A DNA stretch of 64,000 nucleotides from the NCBI GenBank assembly GCA_017311185.1, contig JAESUZ010001069.1:504501-568500 (forward strand), in the 5' to 3' direction. Shown here one piece after another: positions 28,701-35,956 of the stretch (positions are counted from its first letter, which is position 1; each line of letters starts with the position of its first letter). The notes beneath the pieces were generated by a model. It ran no database searches. It saw only the letters and a program-made list of their open reading frames with translations, and was not told the DNA's origin. Both the position numbers and the translations under genes were made by a program. The DNA comes from Proteles cristata cristata (taxonomy: Eukaryota; Chordata; Mammalia; Carnivora; Hyaenidae).

Positions 28701-28929
28701 CAGCCCTCTGCCTCCGGTCAGCGTCTGCGCCCAGGCCCAGGGCGCCAATGATCTGCCATCCCCAGCCGGTCTGTCTGTATATTCCTGTCCTGTGTACTTG
28801 GAAGGGCCCCTAGGCATCGCTAGGCTGCACAGTAGGAACATCCTGATGTACCTGCCCCTGCCCACAAAGCTCAGCCCCGCCACCTGTGACCAACTGAGAG
28901 TCCATGTGTGCAGCCCACCCCTGCCATGA
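1..28929 (+). CDS. DNHD1: Dynein heavy chain domain-containing protein 1, C-terminal two thirds (5' partial)
   Basis: Spliced gene entering from the left edge. Exons inferred from GT-AG borders and phase continuity: 1-1726, 1931-2108, 2283-2475, 2736-3024, 11256-12864, 13051-13259, 13461-13665, 13738-13840, 16882-17067, 17303-17485, 17616-18047, 18266-18725, 22940-23227, 23451-23603, 23782-23960, 24091-25056, 25255-25441, 25648-25770, 25856-26057, 27014-27105, 27237-27386, 27601-28400, 28579-28929. They total 9,264 nt, which gives 3,087 codons plus TGA with no internal stop. Dynein landmarks occur in order: AAA1-AAA4, stalk, AAA5, AAA6, C-terminal domain. Human DNHD1 has about 4,750 residues (recall), so roughly 1,660 N-terminal residues (tail and linker) lie outside. 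DNHD1 loss is linked in the literature to sperm-flagellum defects in men; a motor function is unproven. The only competing identity is an axonemal DNAH gene, which the decayed AAA1 and acidic inserts argue against. Confidence 0.95.
1931..3024 (+). CDS. DNHD1: DNHD1 exons bridging AAA2 to AAA3 (three exons)
   Basis: Exons 1931-2108, 2283-2475 and 2736-3024. The first ends in [13 protein letters not shown], the dynein block usually written F-x-F-S-L-I-W-S-x-G. The second continues [12 protein letters not shown]. The third begins [20 protein letters not shown] and then shows a full AAA3 Walker A, GEAATGKS. It ends with [10 protein letters not shown], a variant of the dynein FIDDLNMP Walker B. 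The donor at 3025 (CTA|GTAAGT) is phase 1 and joins the exon at 11256 across an 8.2-kb intron. Introns of 174 and 260 bp within this block hold no other feature I could see. Confidence 0.9.
3129..3384 (-). mobile_element. CAN-SINE (felid type) with perfect 17-bp target-site duplication
   Basis: Lies in the large DNHD1 intron. Body about 3146-3367, antisense, ending in the tRNA-Lys-like head (complement of GGGGCGCCTGGGTGGCT). Flanking repeats CTCAGCGTCCCATTCTT at 3129-3145 and 3368-3384 are identical, which indicates a recent insertion. It carries the GACTGCCAGCTC and TCCTAGAAATAAATA variants (in complement), as do the 48668 and 57484 copies. Confidence 0.95.
3385..4430 (+). repeat. Old intronic sequence, partly L2-like
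   Basis: No exon evident. Around 3520-4170 the text resembles degraded sense L2 (CTTCAGACTCAACACTGAAC, then a CATGAGTAGAGAG-type end). The family assignment is tentative and 4170-4430 has no assignment. Confidence 0.35.
4430..4615 (-). repeat. MIR element, antisense
   Basis: The run ATTTATTGAGGACTATGTG followed by a degraded CCTATTATGATG, TTTTAAAAATGAAAAAACTG and AACTTGCC order is the reverse of the MIR core. Confidence 0.6.
4816..4997 (+). mobile_element. CAN-SINE, sense
   Basis: Head GGGGTGCCTGGGTGACTCAG, then the box-B-like GGTTCATGAGTTTGAGCC, then a CT-rich tract and A-rich tail. Flanks AGATGTCCTAGGGTG and AGATGCCTGAGGGTG are imperfect duplications, so this copy is older than the 3146 copy. 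Confidence 0.85.
5020..6500 (+). mobile_element. Old L1 (L1M/HAL1-like) fragment, sense
   Basis: AT-rich sequence with recognisable L1M-type text: AGAATTCTCTGTCCAGTAAA, CTGCACTGTAAGAAATGCTA and TCCTTCAGGCGGAAGG. Interrupted throughout by stops. Subfamily naming would need a repeat library. Confidence 0.6.
6502..7734 (-). mobile_element. 5'-truncated felid L1 insertion, antisense, with 19-bp target-site duplication
   Basis: Body 6521-7715. The direct repeats CTCAGAATTAAAATATTTA at 6502-6520 and 7716-7734 match exactly. On the minus strand the upstream half codes the L1 ORF2p C-terminus (7000-7374; motifs [20 protein letters not shown] and [13 protein letters not shown]), followed by the L1 3' UTR. 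The 5' truncation and antisense orientation are typical of target-primed reverse transcription. A SINE has inserted into its 3' UTR (6681-6914). The coding remnant is broken and cannot make full ORF2p. Confidence 0.9.
6681..6914 (-). mobile_element. CAN-SINE nested in the L1
   Basis: Body about 6691-6904, antisense. Target duplication AAGAGTCTCT at 6681-6690 and 6905-6914 lies within L1 3' UTR text, so the SINE is younger than the L1. Confidence 0.92.
7834..8130 (+). mobile_element. Composite CAN-SINE with two tRNA-like heads
   Basis: GAGCCTGGGTGGCTCTGAAG begins a first head ending near 7917 at TTGGGCTCTG. A second head starts without its leader at AGTTAAGCATCCAACTTCGG and continues through a normal body (GACAGCTCAGAGC), CT tract and AAATAAACAAA-type tail. 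Confidence 0.75.
8711..8782. repeat. 16-bp hairpin plus 20-bp-period direct repeat
   Basis: CTTAATAGATAAAGAG (8711-8726) and its exact complement CTCTTTATCTATTAAG (8735-8750) flank an 8-base loop. AAGAGAATATCTATT recurs at 8748-8762 and 8768-8782. Probably local duplication within L1 debris. Confidence 0.7.
9066..9299 (-). mobile_element. CAN-SINE, antisense
   Basis: Body about 9077-9288. Target duplication AACATGATTTT at 9066-9076 and 9289-9299. Contains the GAGATCATGACCTGAGC box and a GAGCCACCCA head. Confidence 0.92.
10881..11255 (+). other. Unique intron end before the DNHD1 exon at 11256
   Basis: No repeat or additional exon recognised. It contains the polypyrimidine-poor acceptor tail CTTAATGTCCCACAG. 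Confidence 0.5.
11256..12864 (+). CDS. DNHD1: DNHD1 large exon: AAA3 end, acidic insert, AAA4
   Basis: Acceptor CCCACAG at 11255. The start resembles dynein AAA3 ([20 protein letters not shown] parallels the A-M-x-P-P-G-G-R block, then [13 protein letters not shown]). A strongly acidic insert at about 11948-12065 has runs such as EEEEEDEEE and ETEEEDD. AAA4 follows, with a P-loop-like GALGTGRR near 12535-12558. Arg replaces the Walker A lysine, a state also known in AAA4 of axonemal dyneins. The donor ATAG|GTGAGG at 12865 is phase 2 and joins 13051, giving Arg. Confidence 0.92.
13051..18047 (+). CDS. DNHD1: DNHD1 AAA4 end, stalk and microtubule-binding-domain exons
   Basis: Exons 13051-13259, 13461-13665, 13738-13840, 16882-17067, 17303-17485 and 17616-18047. 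The 13738 and 16882 exons encode heptad-rich coiled coil 1 ([20 protein letters not shown]). The 17303 and 17616 exons match the dynein microtubule-binding tip: [15 protein letters not shown] parallels the I-x-x-I-K-S-x-x-x-P-P block, followed by [16 protein letters not shown]. The return helix [17 protein letters not shown] is coiled coil 2. The 3-kb intron at 13841-16881 carries three CAN-SINEs and MIR sequence. Confidence 0.9.
13923..14142 (-). mobile_element. CAN-SINE, antisense
   Basis: Body 13934-14131 in the DNHD1 stalk intron. Target duplication CTGAACCTCAG at 13923-13933 and 14132-14142. The body includes a (GA)n tract. Confidence 0.92.
14143..15342 (+). other. DNHD1 intron sequence without a recognised element
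   Basis: About 1.2 kb between two SINEs. I see no exon-like frame with splice sites and no repeat I can name. Confidence 0.5.
15343..15489 (+). mobile_element. Short, older CAN-SINE (lysine-tRNA head only)
   Basis: Head GGCATGGCTGGCTTAGTCGG, box GTTGTGAGTTCAAGTCC, then CTGGGTGTAGGGATTACTTA and an A-rich tail, without the felid GACAGCTCAGAGC body. Target duplication AGAGATGTTCATAGTA at 15343-15358 and 15474-15489 is perfect. Confidence 0.85.
15865..16175 (+). mobile_element. MIR split by a sense CAN-SINE
   Basis: MIR 3' half (GGATTAAATGGCATC, then AAAGTGCTGTCACA) is interrupted by a SINE at about 15921-16125 and resumes as AAGTGCTGGCACATAGTAAG and TTCAATAAATG. The target duplication is the MIR text itself with one mismatch. 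Confidence 0.85.
16620..16680 (+). repeat. MIR 5' fragment, sense
   Basis: AGCATAATGGTTACACATG, then GGGCTTTGGAGTCAGAGTG, matches the MIR tRNA-like head. Confidence 0.6.
18266..18725 (+). CDS. DNHD1: DNHD1 exon: AAA5 start
   Basis: Acceptor CATGCCAG at 18265, phase 0. [20 protein letters not shown] matches the dynein stretch where stalk coil 2 hands over to AAA5 (A-A-x-x-A-Y-L-G-x-F). [17 protein letters not shown] matches the conserved P-L-M-I-D-P-Q-x-Q-A-x-x-W-I block. The donor is CCAG|GTAAAG at 18726 (phase 1). The exon joins 22940 across 4.2 kb of mostly repeat DNA. Confidence 0.88.
19255..19460 (+). repeat. MIR, sense
   Basis: Order: TCTATAATCAGACTATCTGG, CTAGCTGTGG, TTAATCTCTCTAAGCC, ATAAAATTAGCATC, CCATCTCATAAAA. 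This follows the MIR consensus along its length. Confidence 0.6.
19461..20860 (+). other. DNHD1 intron without recognised features
   Basis: About 1.4 kb of AT-moderate sequence. No splice-bounded open frame in phase with the flanking exons and no repeat I can name. Confidence 0.5.
20860..22280 (+). repeat. Two old LTR/MER-type repeats interrupted by a SINE
   Basis: A unit at about 21045-21420 (TGGGTTGAATCCTAACCCAC ... CACCTTGATTGTGGACTTC, TCCAGAACTATGAG) and a related unit at 21540-22275 share a similar layout. I recognise the pattern as an ancient mammalian repeat but will not name the family without a library search. Confidence 0.5.
21666..21905 (+). mobile_element. CAN-SINE, sense
   Basis: Head GGGGTCACCTGGGTGGCTCA near 21682, CT tract, then an interrupted A-rich tail. 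Flanking AGATAGAGATATCCTG and AGATAGATATATCCTG differ by one base. Confidence 0.9.
22678..22838 (-). repeat. MIR, antisense
   Basis: TTTGTTGAGTGCTTACTATG, ATTTCATGTCATCTTTACAG, TCTGTGAGGTACCCAC, then ATGTTACAGCTGAG. A clear reverse MIR about 100 bp upstream of the DNHD1 exon at 22940. Confidence 0.75.
22940..23227 (+). CDS. DNHD1: DNHD1 exon with Glu/Lys-rich low-complexity insert
   Basis: Acceptor CTGTCACAG at 22939, donor GCCAGTG|GTGAGA at 23228; both are phase 1. The first two thirds encode a charged, disordered stretch with runs such as EEAMEEEDD and HEEEEEKTE. The last third ([20 protein letters not shown]) returns to AAA5-like sequence and runs into [10 protein letters not shown] in the next exon. 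The insert sits inside the AAA5 module. Base usage is purine-rich relative to neighbouring exons. That it is an exon rests on phase fit and frame continuity. Confidence 0.8.
23451..26057 (+). CDS. DNHD1: DNHD1 AAA5-AAA6 exons
   Basis: Exons 23451-23603, 23782-23960, 24091-25056, 25255-25441, 25648-25770 and 25856-26057. [16 protein letters not shown] matches the dynein F-x-L-Y-I-T-T-K-L-P-N block that opens the AAA6 linker. [17 protein letters not shown] matches L-E-D-Q-L-L-x-x-[20 protein letters not shown] matches the hallmark G-x-W-V-x-L-Q-N-C-H-L-A-x-x-W of AAA6, with Glu for Gln. A short in-frame hexanucleotide repeat at 24781-24802 encodes alternating Pro-Gly. Confidence 0.92.
26160..26700 (-). 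repeat. L2-like fragment, antisense
   Basis: CCTTTAAGATCATGGCAAGG, GGATTTTATCCTGAGGACAG, GGAGGGTTTTAGG and AAGATCACTCTGACTGCAG are complements of L2 3'-region text. Lies in the DNHD1 intron 26058-27013. Confidence 0.6.
26730..26900 (+). mobile_element. Short, older CAN-SINE
   Basis: Head AGGGCACCTGGATGGCTCAG near 26745 and GGTCCTGAGTTCAAGCCC box, ending CTACTTACAAAACAACAACA. No felid-type body. Flanks AGCTGTATT and AGTTGTATT are an imperfect duplication. Confidence 0.8.
27014..28929 (+). CDS. DNHD1: DNHD1 C-terminal domain exons and stop
   Basis: Exons 27014-27105, 27237-27386, 27601-28400 and 28579-28929. [16 protein letters not shown] parallels the dynein I-x-Y-G-G-R-V-T-D-x-x-D-R-x-x-L block. 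The 800-nt exon is Arg/Leu-rich and GC-rich. The last exon ([19 protein letters not shown]) resembles the C-terminal G-L-x-L-E-G-A-x-W motif of dynein heavy chains. The stop is TGA at 28927-28929. Minus-strand open frames opposite the 800-nt exon are shadows. Confidence 0.93.
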
Positions 28930-28941
28930 GCCCTCAACCAA

Positions 28942-28947
28942 AATAAA
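28942..28947 (+). terminator. DNHD1 poly(A) signal
   Basis: Canonical AATAAA 13 bases after the DNHD1 stop, giving an unusually short 3' UTR of perhaps 40 bases. No other AATAAA lies within the next 100 bases. Confidence 0.85.
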
Positions 28948-29209
28948 GTTGGAATGATTCGATGAAAGTTTTCTGAGATTTAGTAGTGCAGGGTGGTGTG
29001 CACATGGAGAATTGACACGTCAATGGGAAACCCTACTGTGCACACCTGAGAGGGGGTTGTGGGTATCCTGTGGGAAGATGGGCCTAGTGTTGGTCATGTA
29101 TACAAGGCTCTAGGCAGATGAGGATGGCTAATACACAGGATCCTGAATCCTTCCCCAGCTTTCTACTGTAGTCTCAGTACTTGTGCAAATCCACAAGGGA
29201 TATGGATAC

Positions 29210-29214
29210 ACACA

Positions 29215-29246
<32 letters not shown>
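29210..29246. repeat. (CA)n microsatellite
   Basis: ACACAC with one AAAC interruption, followed by a run of T. Lies about 270 bp downstream of the DNHD1 poly(A) signal. Confidence 0.95.
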
Positions 29247-29439
29247 TTTTTTTTTCCACAAGGGATATTTTTATAGAAAACGTAAGAACTGAAAATTATT
29301 TTTTAAAGCCTTAACTTGTATTACTGAGAATGCCTCATTCTGGCCCTACCAGTCATCCCCTCCCAGAGATGGATCCTCCCAGTGAGTCATACACATAAAA
29401 AAACAAAAGCCAAATTAAGATACAAGGTTTTATATGCCT

Positions 29440-30230
29440 TCAACAATTACTTATTGAGCACTCCTCTGGGTCACGTGCTCTTCCTGGCACTTATGAGGTT
29501 GTTCCAAAGCAGGAAGACAGAGAAGAAAAAGGTCAACATATGGATAAGTTAAATTTGATGATTTCTCTGTTATAAAAAAAATTAAGGAGGTTGCTGTGTT
29601 AAGGCATGACTAGAGGGAAGTAGTTAGTATAATTTGGGTGGTCAAGGGATGCTTCCTAAATATTGTAAAGGGAGCTAGGAGGAGTTTCTGGATAGAGCCT
29701 TCAATAGGTGCAAAGGTCTTGAGGCAGGACGGGACATGTAGCTGGAGTGTGGTAAACAAGGGCAGGGTGATGCAAAATGATGGAAGGTATCGAAAGGGGT
29801 AGGTCACATAGAGCCTTTTTGTGATAATGATCTTGTATTTTATTTTTAAAATCATGAGGAATCTAGTGGAGAGTATTAGGTATCAGAGGACATGATGTAA
29901 TTTGGATTTTGAAAAGATCATTATAGTTGTTCTATGGTGGATGGGTGGAAGAAATACCAGAGTTACAAGGAAGAACATATATTTGGAGGCTTGAAGAAAT
30001 TCTAGTGGAAGATAATGGAGTTTGGATTAGAGTCCCAACAGCAGAGAATTGATGGATTTAGGTAATATTCTGGAGGCAAAGCCAGTAGGATTTGCTGATG
30101 GACTGGATGTGAAGAGTGAAGGAAGAGGACAAATCTAGGATGACTCTAAGATTTAGGCTTGAGCAACTAACTGAGTGGATCATAGTGTCATTAACTGAGA
30201 TGGGAAATTGGCTGGGGGGAAGGAATCAAG
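29440..30230 (-). repeat. L2-like fragment, antisense
   Basis: GGTCTTGAGGCAGGACGG, GAAAAGATCATTATAG, GCCAGTAGGATTTGCTGATG and AGGATGACTCTAAGATTTAG follow reversed L2 text over about 800 bp. Confidence 0.6.
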
Positions 30231-32029
30231 AGTTCTGCTTTGATATGTTCAGTTATTATTAACTGATTGCATGCTATCCCAGGACAAACTTCTCTGATAA
30301 AAGTTGGGTTAGTTGTACAGCTGAGCTAAAGACCTACATGGGCTACTCTCCTTGCTCCTGAGCACCAAACCTCACTAGGTACAACCTATTTCCCTCACTG
30401 TATGGCTAGGTATGAGCTACGTGGTGGGAGGTAATGCAAATGGCAGTATATATTGAGCACTGGCACACAACCTCTTCCGGGGCCTCCCCTCACCAGTGAC
30501 TGCGATGCAACTGATGTCCTTTAACAAAAGGCTGAGCACAGGAGCAAAAAATTCCGCTTTCCTCAGAAACCATTTCCTTTTCTTTCCCACAGTCAACCAG
30601 AGGCATGGCTGTTCCTTTAAGAGAGTAGATTAGCAGAGTGTTAAAGAAGTCCTTTGGAAAAATGAACCCTGACCTCTATCCATATATGCCATCACTACTA
30701 TCTATCCTCCAGTGGTGAGCAGGGCGCAACCATTTAAATTGGTTAGCACGGAACATTTCCTACAAAACCATGCCATTCTCTAGATGGAAATTCAGCTTTT
30801 TTCTCTTTTATGTAGGATTTTCTTCTTTTTTTTATTTTTTGCAATTTTGGGCTTATTGAGGTATAATCAATGGAAATTCATTCCTGAATTATGTCCAGCC
30901 AAGTTATTAAACTTAATCAATGAGGGATTATAAAATAAGTACCATATTACTGCATTGCTCAAATACAATGACTGCTATGTAAAAATGTTCCAGATTTAAC
31001 AATTTCACTATTGAAATCCCCACTAGGAAATCAAAGTTCCAAACACTGAAAGGAAGGAAGAAGACACATGACAAAAGGGAGAAACAGGTCACAACCTGTC
31101 CTGATGGATGCGCGTAGATAAAGTAGAGACAAAATCAATCTCATCTGAGACTTTGAGATGAAGGAGTAAACTGAGGTACTAAAGGCAAGGAGGCATTTGC
31201 CCTCTTCACTACTGAGACTTTAGAAAAAAACTGCTCTTCAGTGTGGACCTACCATGACCCAAATAGCATTAAGAGGGCAGAGTGGCATGGCCAGAAAGAA
31301 GTGTCCCTTGACTCCTCTATGGTATGGATACTGAACAGAGACCCTTTTGGCTGGATAGAATGTGAGGCAGAGAATCACTGGGGTCTGAAGCACTAAAGAG
31401 GGTTGTTGAGAGGAGGCCAAAGTGGCAGGAAGGGGCACAAGACCCTGAGAGCAGAGAACCACCAATTCATCAGCTTTAGAAGCAGATGTTGGCAGAATGC
31501 CTGTGTATAGGACGGGGCCAGCCATACCCAGAAGATTCTAGCTTGTGCACACCCAAAAACCTTTATTAAGCCAGGGGACCCCTTCCTTCTAATATCAAAA
31601 TGCCACATAAGGCCTCCCTTCTATGCCACTTTGGAGAGGAGTAAGGGCAGAATTTTCTGAGCATTTATTTAATAAATAAATAAATAAAACCTGAAGAGAC
31701 TAAATTCATTTCTAGACTCTACTACTATCCACTGGAGTGGTGGAAGAAGTGAGACTTGTGAGGAAAATCAGGCCAGTAATTAAGAAAGGAGCTAAATTTT
31801 TTTTTTTTTGCATATCCCAACTTGTAAGGAAATTTGTGAATCTGCTCTGTATACACAGTATGCACTAATAATCCAAAGACCAAAAATTTCACAGATTACT
31901 CCTCTGTAACTCACCTGAAACTCACTTATTTTTGTAGCTTTTCAGTCTAATTTGAAATCCTTATTCAGAAATAGGGGGAAATACCCTCTGAAATGGGGGG
32001 GGTACCACCTCTACCCGCTAATGCCTAAG
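30231..32029. other. Intergenic, no gene seen
   Basis: No recognised gene or repeat apart from A/T runs and an (AAAT)n stretch at about 31665-31690. Minus-strand open frames at 31238-31608 have no support from codon structure or homology. Confidence 0.5.
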
Positions 32030-32165
32030 AAGCTCTGGTATCTATAAGATAGGTACTATTATTATTCCATGTTACAGATGAAAAAACAGACACAGATTCA
32101 GTAAATTATCCAAGGTCATAAAGTCAGAAAATGGTAGAGCTAGTTTATGAATCCAGACATTTGTC
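32030..32165 (-). repeat. MIR, antisense
   Basis: ATAGGTACTATTATTATTCC, TGTTACAGATGAAAAAACAG and AGGTCATAAAGTCAG follow reversed MIR. Confidence 0.65.
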
Positions 32166-32334
32166 CTTAGAATCCATTCTTCTTATAACTTTCTATTGCC
32201 TCTACCATACCAAATATGGGGTGTGTGGCAGAAAACAAGCATTCTCATGCACTGTTGGTAGATGGTTATCCTGGTGTAGTTATTCTGGGGAGCAATCTGG
32301 CAGCACTTGGTGAAATTAAATATACTATGTGCTA

Positions 32335-33310
32335 AGGGAAACGAAAGCAAAAATAAACTATTGGGACTACATCAAAATAAAAAGCTTTTGCACAGTGAAG
32401 GAAACAACAAAACTAAAAGCAAAGGCAATCTACAGAATGGAAGAAGACATTTGCAAATGACATCTGATAGTTAGTATTCAAAATATATAAAGAACTTATA
32501 TAACTCAACAACCCCCCACACCACCAAATAATCCAATTTAAAATGGGTAAAAGACACTAACATTTTTCTCAAGAAGACATTCAGATGGCTAATACATATA
32601 CGTGAACTGATGGTCGTCATCACTTATCAGGGAAATGCAAATCAAAACTACAATTAGATATCCCTCACACCTATCAGAATGGCTAAAATCTACAATACAA
32701 GAAACAAGTCTTGGAGAAGAAATGGAGAAAATGGAATCCTATTGAACTGTTGGTGGAAATGCAAACTGGTGCAGCCACTGTAGAAACACAGTTTGGAGAT
32801 TTCGCAGAAAGTTAAAAAGAACCATCCTACCATCCAGCAACTGTACTATTAGGTATTCACTCAAAGAATACAGAAACACTAATTCAACAGGATATATCCC
32901 CTCTGATGTTTATAGCAGCATTATCGACAATAGCCAAATTATGGAAGCAACCCAAGTGCCTATCGATTAATGAATGGATACAAAAGAGGTGATACATAAA
33001 TGCAATGGAATATTAGTCATAAAAAGAATGAAACCTTGTCATTTGCAACATGAATGGATCTAGAGGGTATAATGCTAAGCAAAATAAGAGAAAGACAAAT
33101 ACCATAGGATTTCACTCATATGGGAAATTAAAAAAAAAGCAAAGAGAAAAAAAAGAGACAAACCAAGAAACAGATTCTTAACTAAGAGAACTTTTTATAC
33201 AGGTAACTCTGATAGAGGGGAGCTGGGTAAGGGAATGGGTTAAATAGGTGATGGGGATAAAGGAGTGCATTTGTGATGAACAATGGGTGATTAAAATAAA
33301 AACTTAAAAT
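32335..33310 (+). mobile_element. L1 3' end, sense, degraded
   Basis: ORF2 C-terminal DNA is recognisable: GGGACTACATCAAAATAAAA, AGGGAAATGCAAATCAAAAC, GGTGGAAATGCAAACTGGTG, GCAATGGAATATTAGTCATA. It ends with AGGTGATGGGGATAAAGGAG and an A-rich tail. Stops break the frame. Confidence 0.85.
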
Positions 33311-34484
33311 GTATATTTACTATGTTCTAGTAATTCTGCTCCCAGGTTTAAGTCTTAGTGGGTTACACACAAAGTGAGTTGGAATGTGTTCTCTCCTACT
33401 CTACTTTTCTAAAAGAATTTGTGTTGGATTGGCAATTCTTCCTTCCTTAAATGGTTGATAGAATTTGCCAATAAAGCCATCTAGCCGTGGAGTTTTTAGT
33501 TTTGTTTTTGTGGAGTAAAGTCTTAAATTATAAGTCCAACTTTAGTAGATTTAAGGCTATCATTTTTTTTATTCCTGGATTTTGAAAGTTCTTTATGTAT
33601 TCTAGATACTAATCCTTTGTCAGATATGTAGTTTGCAAATATTTTCTCCCACTTTGTAGCATTCTCTTAACAGGATCTTTCACAGAGCAAAGATATTTAG
33701 CTTCGATCAAGTCCAATTTATCAATTTTCTTTTATGGATCATACTTTTGAGGTCAAGTTTAAAACTCTGCCTCACCATAGATACCAAAGATTTTCCCCTG
33801 CTTCTTTTCTAAAGTTCTTTTGTTATTTTACATTTACATTTACGTCGATGATCTAATTTGAGTTAATTTCTGTATGAGGTGTGAGACTAGGTCAAGGTTC
33901 ATTTTTTGCCGATGGATGTCCAAGTTCTCCAGCTCCATTTGTTGAAAAGGCTTTCTCCCACCCAATCATTTTTGCACCTTTGTCAAAAATCAGTTGGGCA
34001 TAGTTGTGTGGGTCTGTTTCTGGGTTTCCTATTCTGTTACTAATTTATGTATATATTCTTCCCTCTACCAATAGCACAATCTTGATGATTGTAGCTATAT
34101 AGTAAGTCTTGAAATTGGGTAAACTAATTCCTTCTACTTTATTATTCTTTTTCAAAACTGTCTACTTATTCTAGTTCCCTTGCCTTTCCACACAAATTTT
34201 AGAATAATCTTGTCTGTGACTACATAAAATCACACTGAAATTTGTGATTGCACCCTCTGTGGTTTATATATGTACACAAATGATATCTTTACCATGTTAT
34301 GTTTTGCAATTTGTAAGCATAGTAGGTCTCTAGACTTTTTTACTTCTTTCATCAGCATTGTACAGTTTTTAGCATAGAAGTTCTATAAATGTATTTTAGG
34401 TTTACAACTAAATATTTAATTTCTTTGTAAGCAAGTGTAAATGGTATTTTTAATTTCACTGTTTACATGTTCACTTCTAGTATA

Positions 34485-34719
34485 CAAAACCATGGTTGTT
34501 GTTTTTTTTTAATGTTTATTTATTTTTGAGAGAGAGATACAGATAGCGTGAGCAGGGGAGGATCAGAGAGGGAGGGAGATACAGAATCTGAAGACAGGCT
34601 CCAGCCTCAGAGCTAGCTGTCAGCACAGAGCCCGACACGGGGCTCGAACCCACAAACCGTGAGATCATGAAGTCAGACGCTTAACTGACTGAGCCACCCA
34701 GGCACCCCCAAAACCATGG
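34485..34719 (-). mobile_element. CAN-SINE, antisense
   Basis: Body 34496-34708. Target duplication CAAAACCATGG at 34485-34495 and 34709-34719. Confidence 0.93.
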
Positions 34720-35018
34720 GGTTTTTTTTTTTGTATGTTTATCCCATATCTTATAACCTTGCTGAACTCACTTATTCTAGGAATTTTTTGTAGATCCTTA
34801 GAATTTTCTATATAGACAAATATGTCAGCTGTAAATAGGAAGTTTGAGTCTTCTGATCTGTATGCCTTTTATTTCCTTTTCTTACTTTATTGCACTAGCT
34901 AGAACTTCTAGCTCTAGCTCTATTTTGAATAAGAGTGGTGAGAGTGGAAATCCTTGTATTCTAGGTAAGTATTCCATTTTTTCACCGTTAAGTGTAGTGT
35001 TAACTACAGATTTTTTAA

Positions 35019-35197
35019 AAAGAGATATTCTTGGGGAATCTAGTGGCTCAGTAGTTAAGCATCTGACTCTTGATTTTGGCTCAGGTCATGATCTCAGCGT
35101 GTGAGACCAAGCCCCATATCATGCCAAGCTGATGGTGTGGAGCCTGCTTGGGACTTTTCTTTCTCCATCTCTTTCTGCCCCTTCCCCATTTGTGTTT

Positions 35198-35236
<39 letters not shown>

Positions 35237-35270
35237 CAAAAAAAAATTTTAAAAAAGAGAGATATTCTTT
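35019..35270 (+). mobile_element. CAN-SINE, sense
   Basis: Head GGGGAATCTAGTGGCTCAG near 35034, a long (CT)n tract and A tail. Flanks AAAGAGATATTCTT and AAGAGAGATATTCTT are near-identical. Confidence 0.9.
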
Positions 35271-35762
35271 CTGAAGTTGAGAAAATTCCTCTCTATTCCT
35301 AGTTTTCTTAGTTTTTATCATGAATGGGTGTTGAATTTTGTCAAATGTCTTTTCTGTATCAATTAATGTAGTCCTGTGGTTTTTCTTTTTTCTTTAGCCT
35401 TTAAATGTGGTGAATTACATTGATTTTCTACTATTGAACCAGCCTTTGTATTACTGGAATAAATTCCATTTGGTGATGGCATCTAATTCTTTTTTATATA
35501 GTGCTGGATTCTATTCACTAATATTTTGTTAAAGATTTTTGTGATTATATTCATCAGGGATATTGTTCTATAGTTTTCTTTGTTTACACCATCTCTTCCT
35601 GGTTTTGATATCAGAGTAATACTAGCTTCACAAACTGAATTGGGAAGTGTTCCTTTCAATTTTCTAAAAAAGATGTTTAGAATTAATGTTAGTTCTTTAA
35701 ACACTTAATAGAATTCCCCAGTAAGACAATCTTGCCTTGAAATTTCTTTTCTTGGAAGTTTT

Positions 35763-35956
35763 AATTTTTAATGTTTATTTTTGAGTGCGAGAAAAACAGA
35801 GTGCAAGCTGGGGAGGAGAGAGAGAGAGAGAGGCACAGAATTCAAAGCAGGCTCCAGTCAACACAGAGCCAAAAGTGGGGCTCAAATCCACAAACTGTGA
35901 GATCATGGCATGAGCCAAAATTGGAGGCTTAACCGACTGGGCCACCCAGGCACCCG
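35763..35956 (-). mobile_element. CAN-SINE, antisense
   Basis: TTTAATGTTTATTTTTGAG tail complement, GTGGGGCTCAAATCCAC box and GGGCCACCCAGGCACCC head complement. Confidence 0.88.
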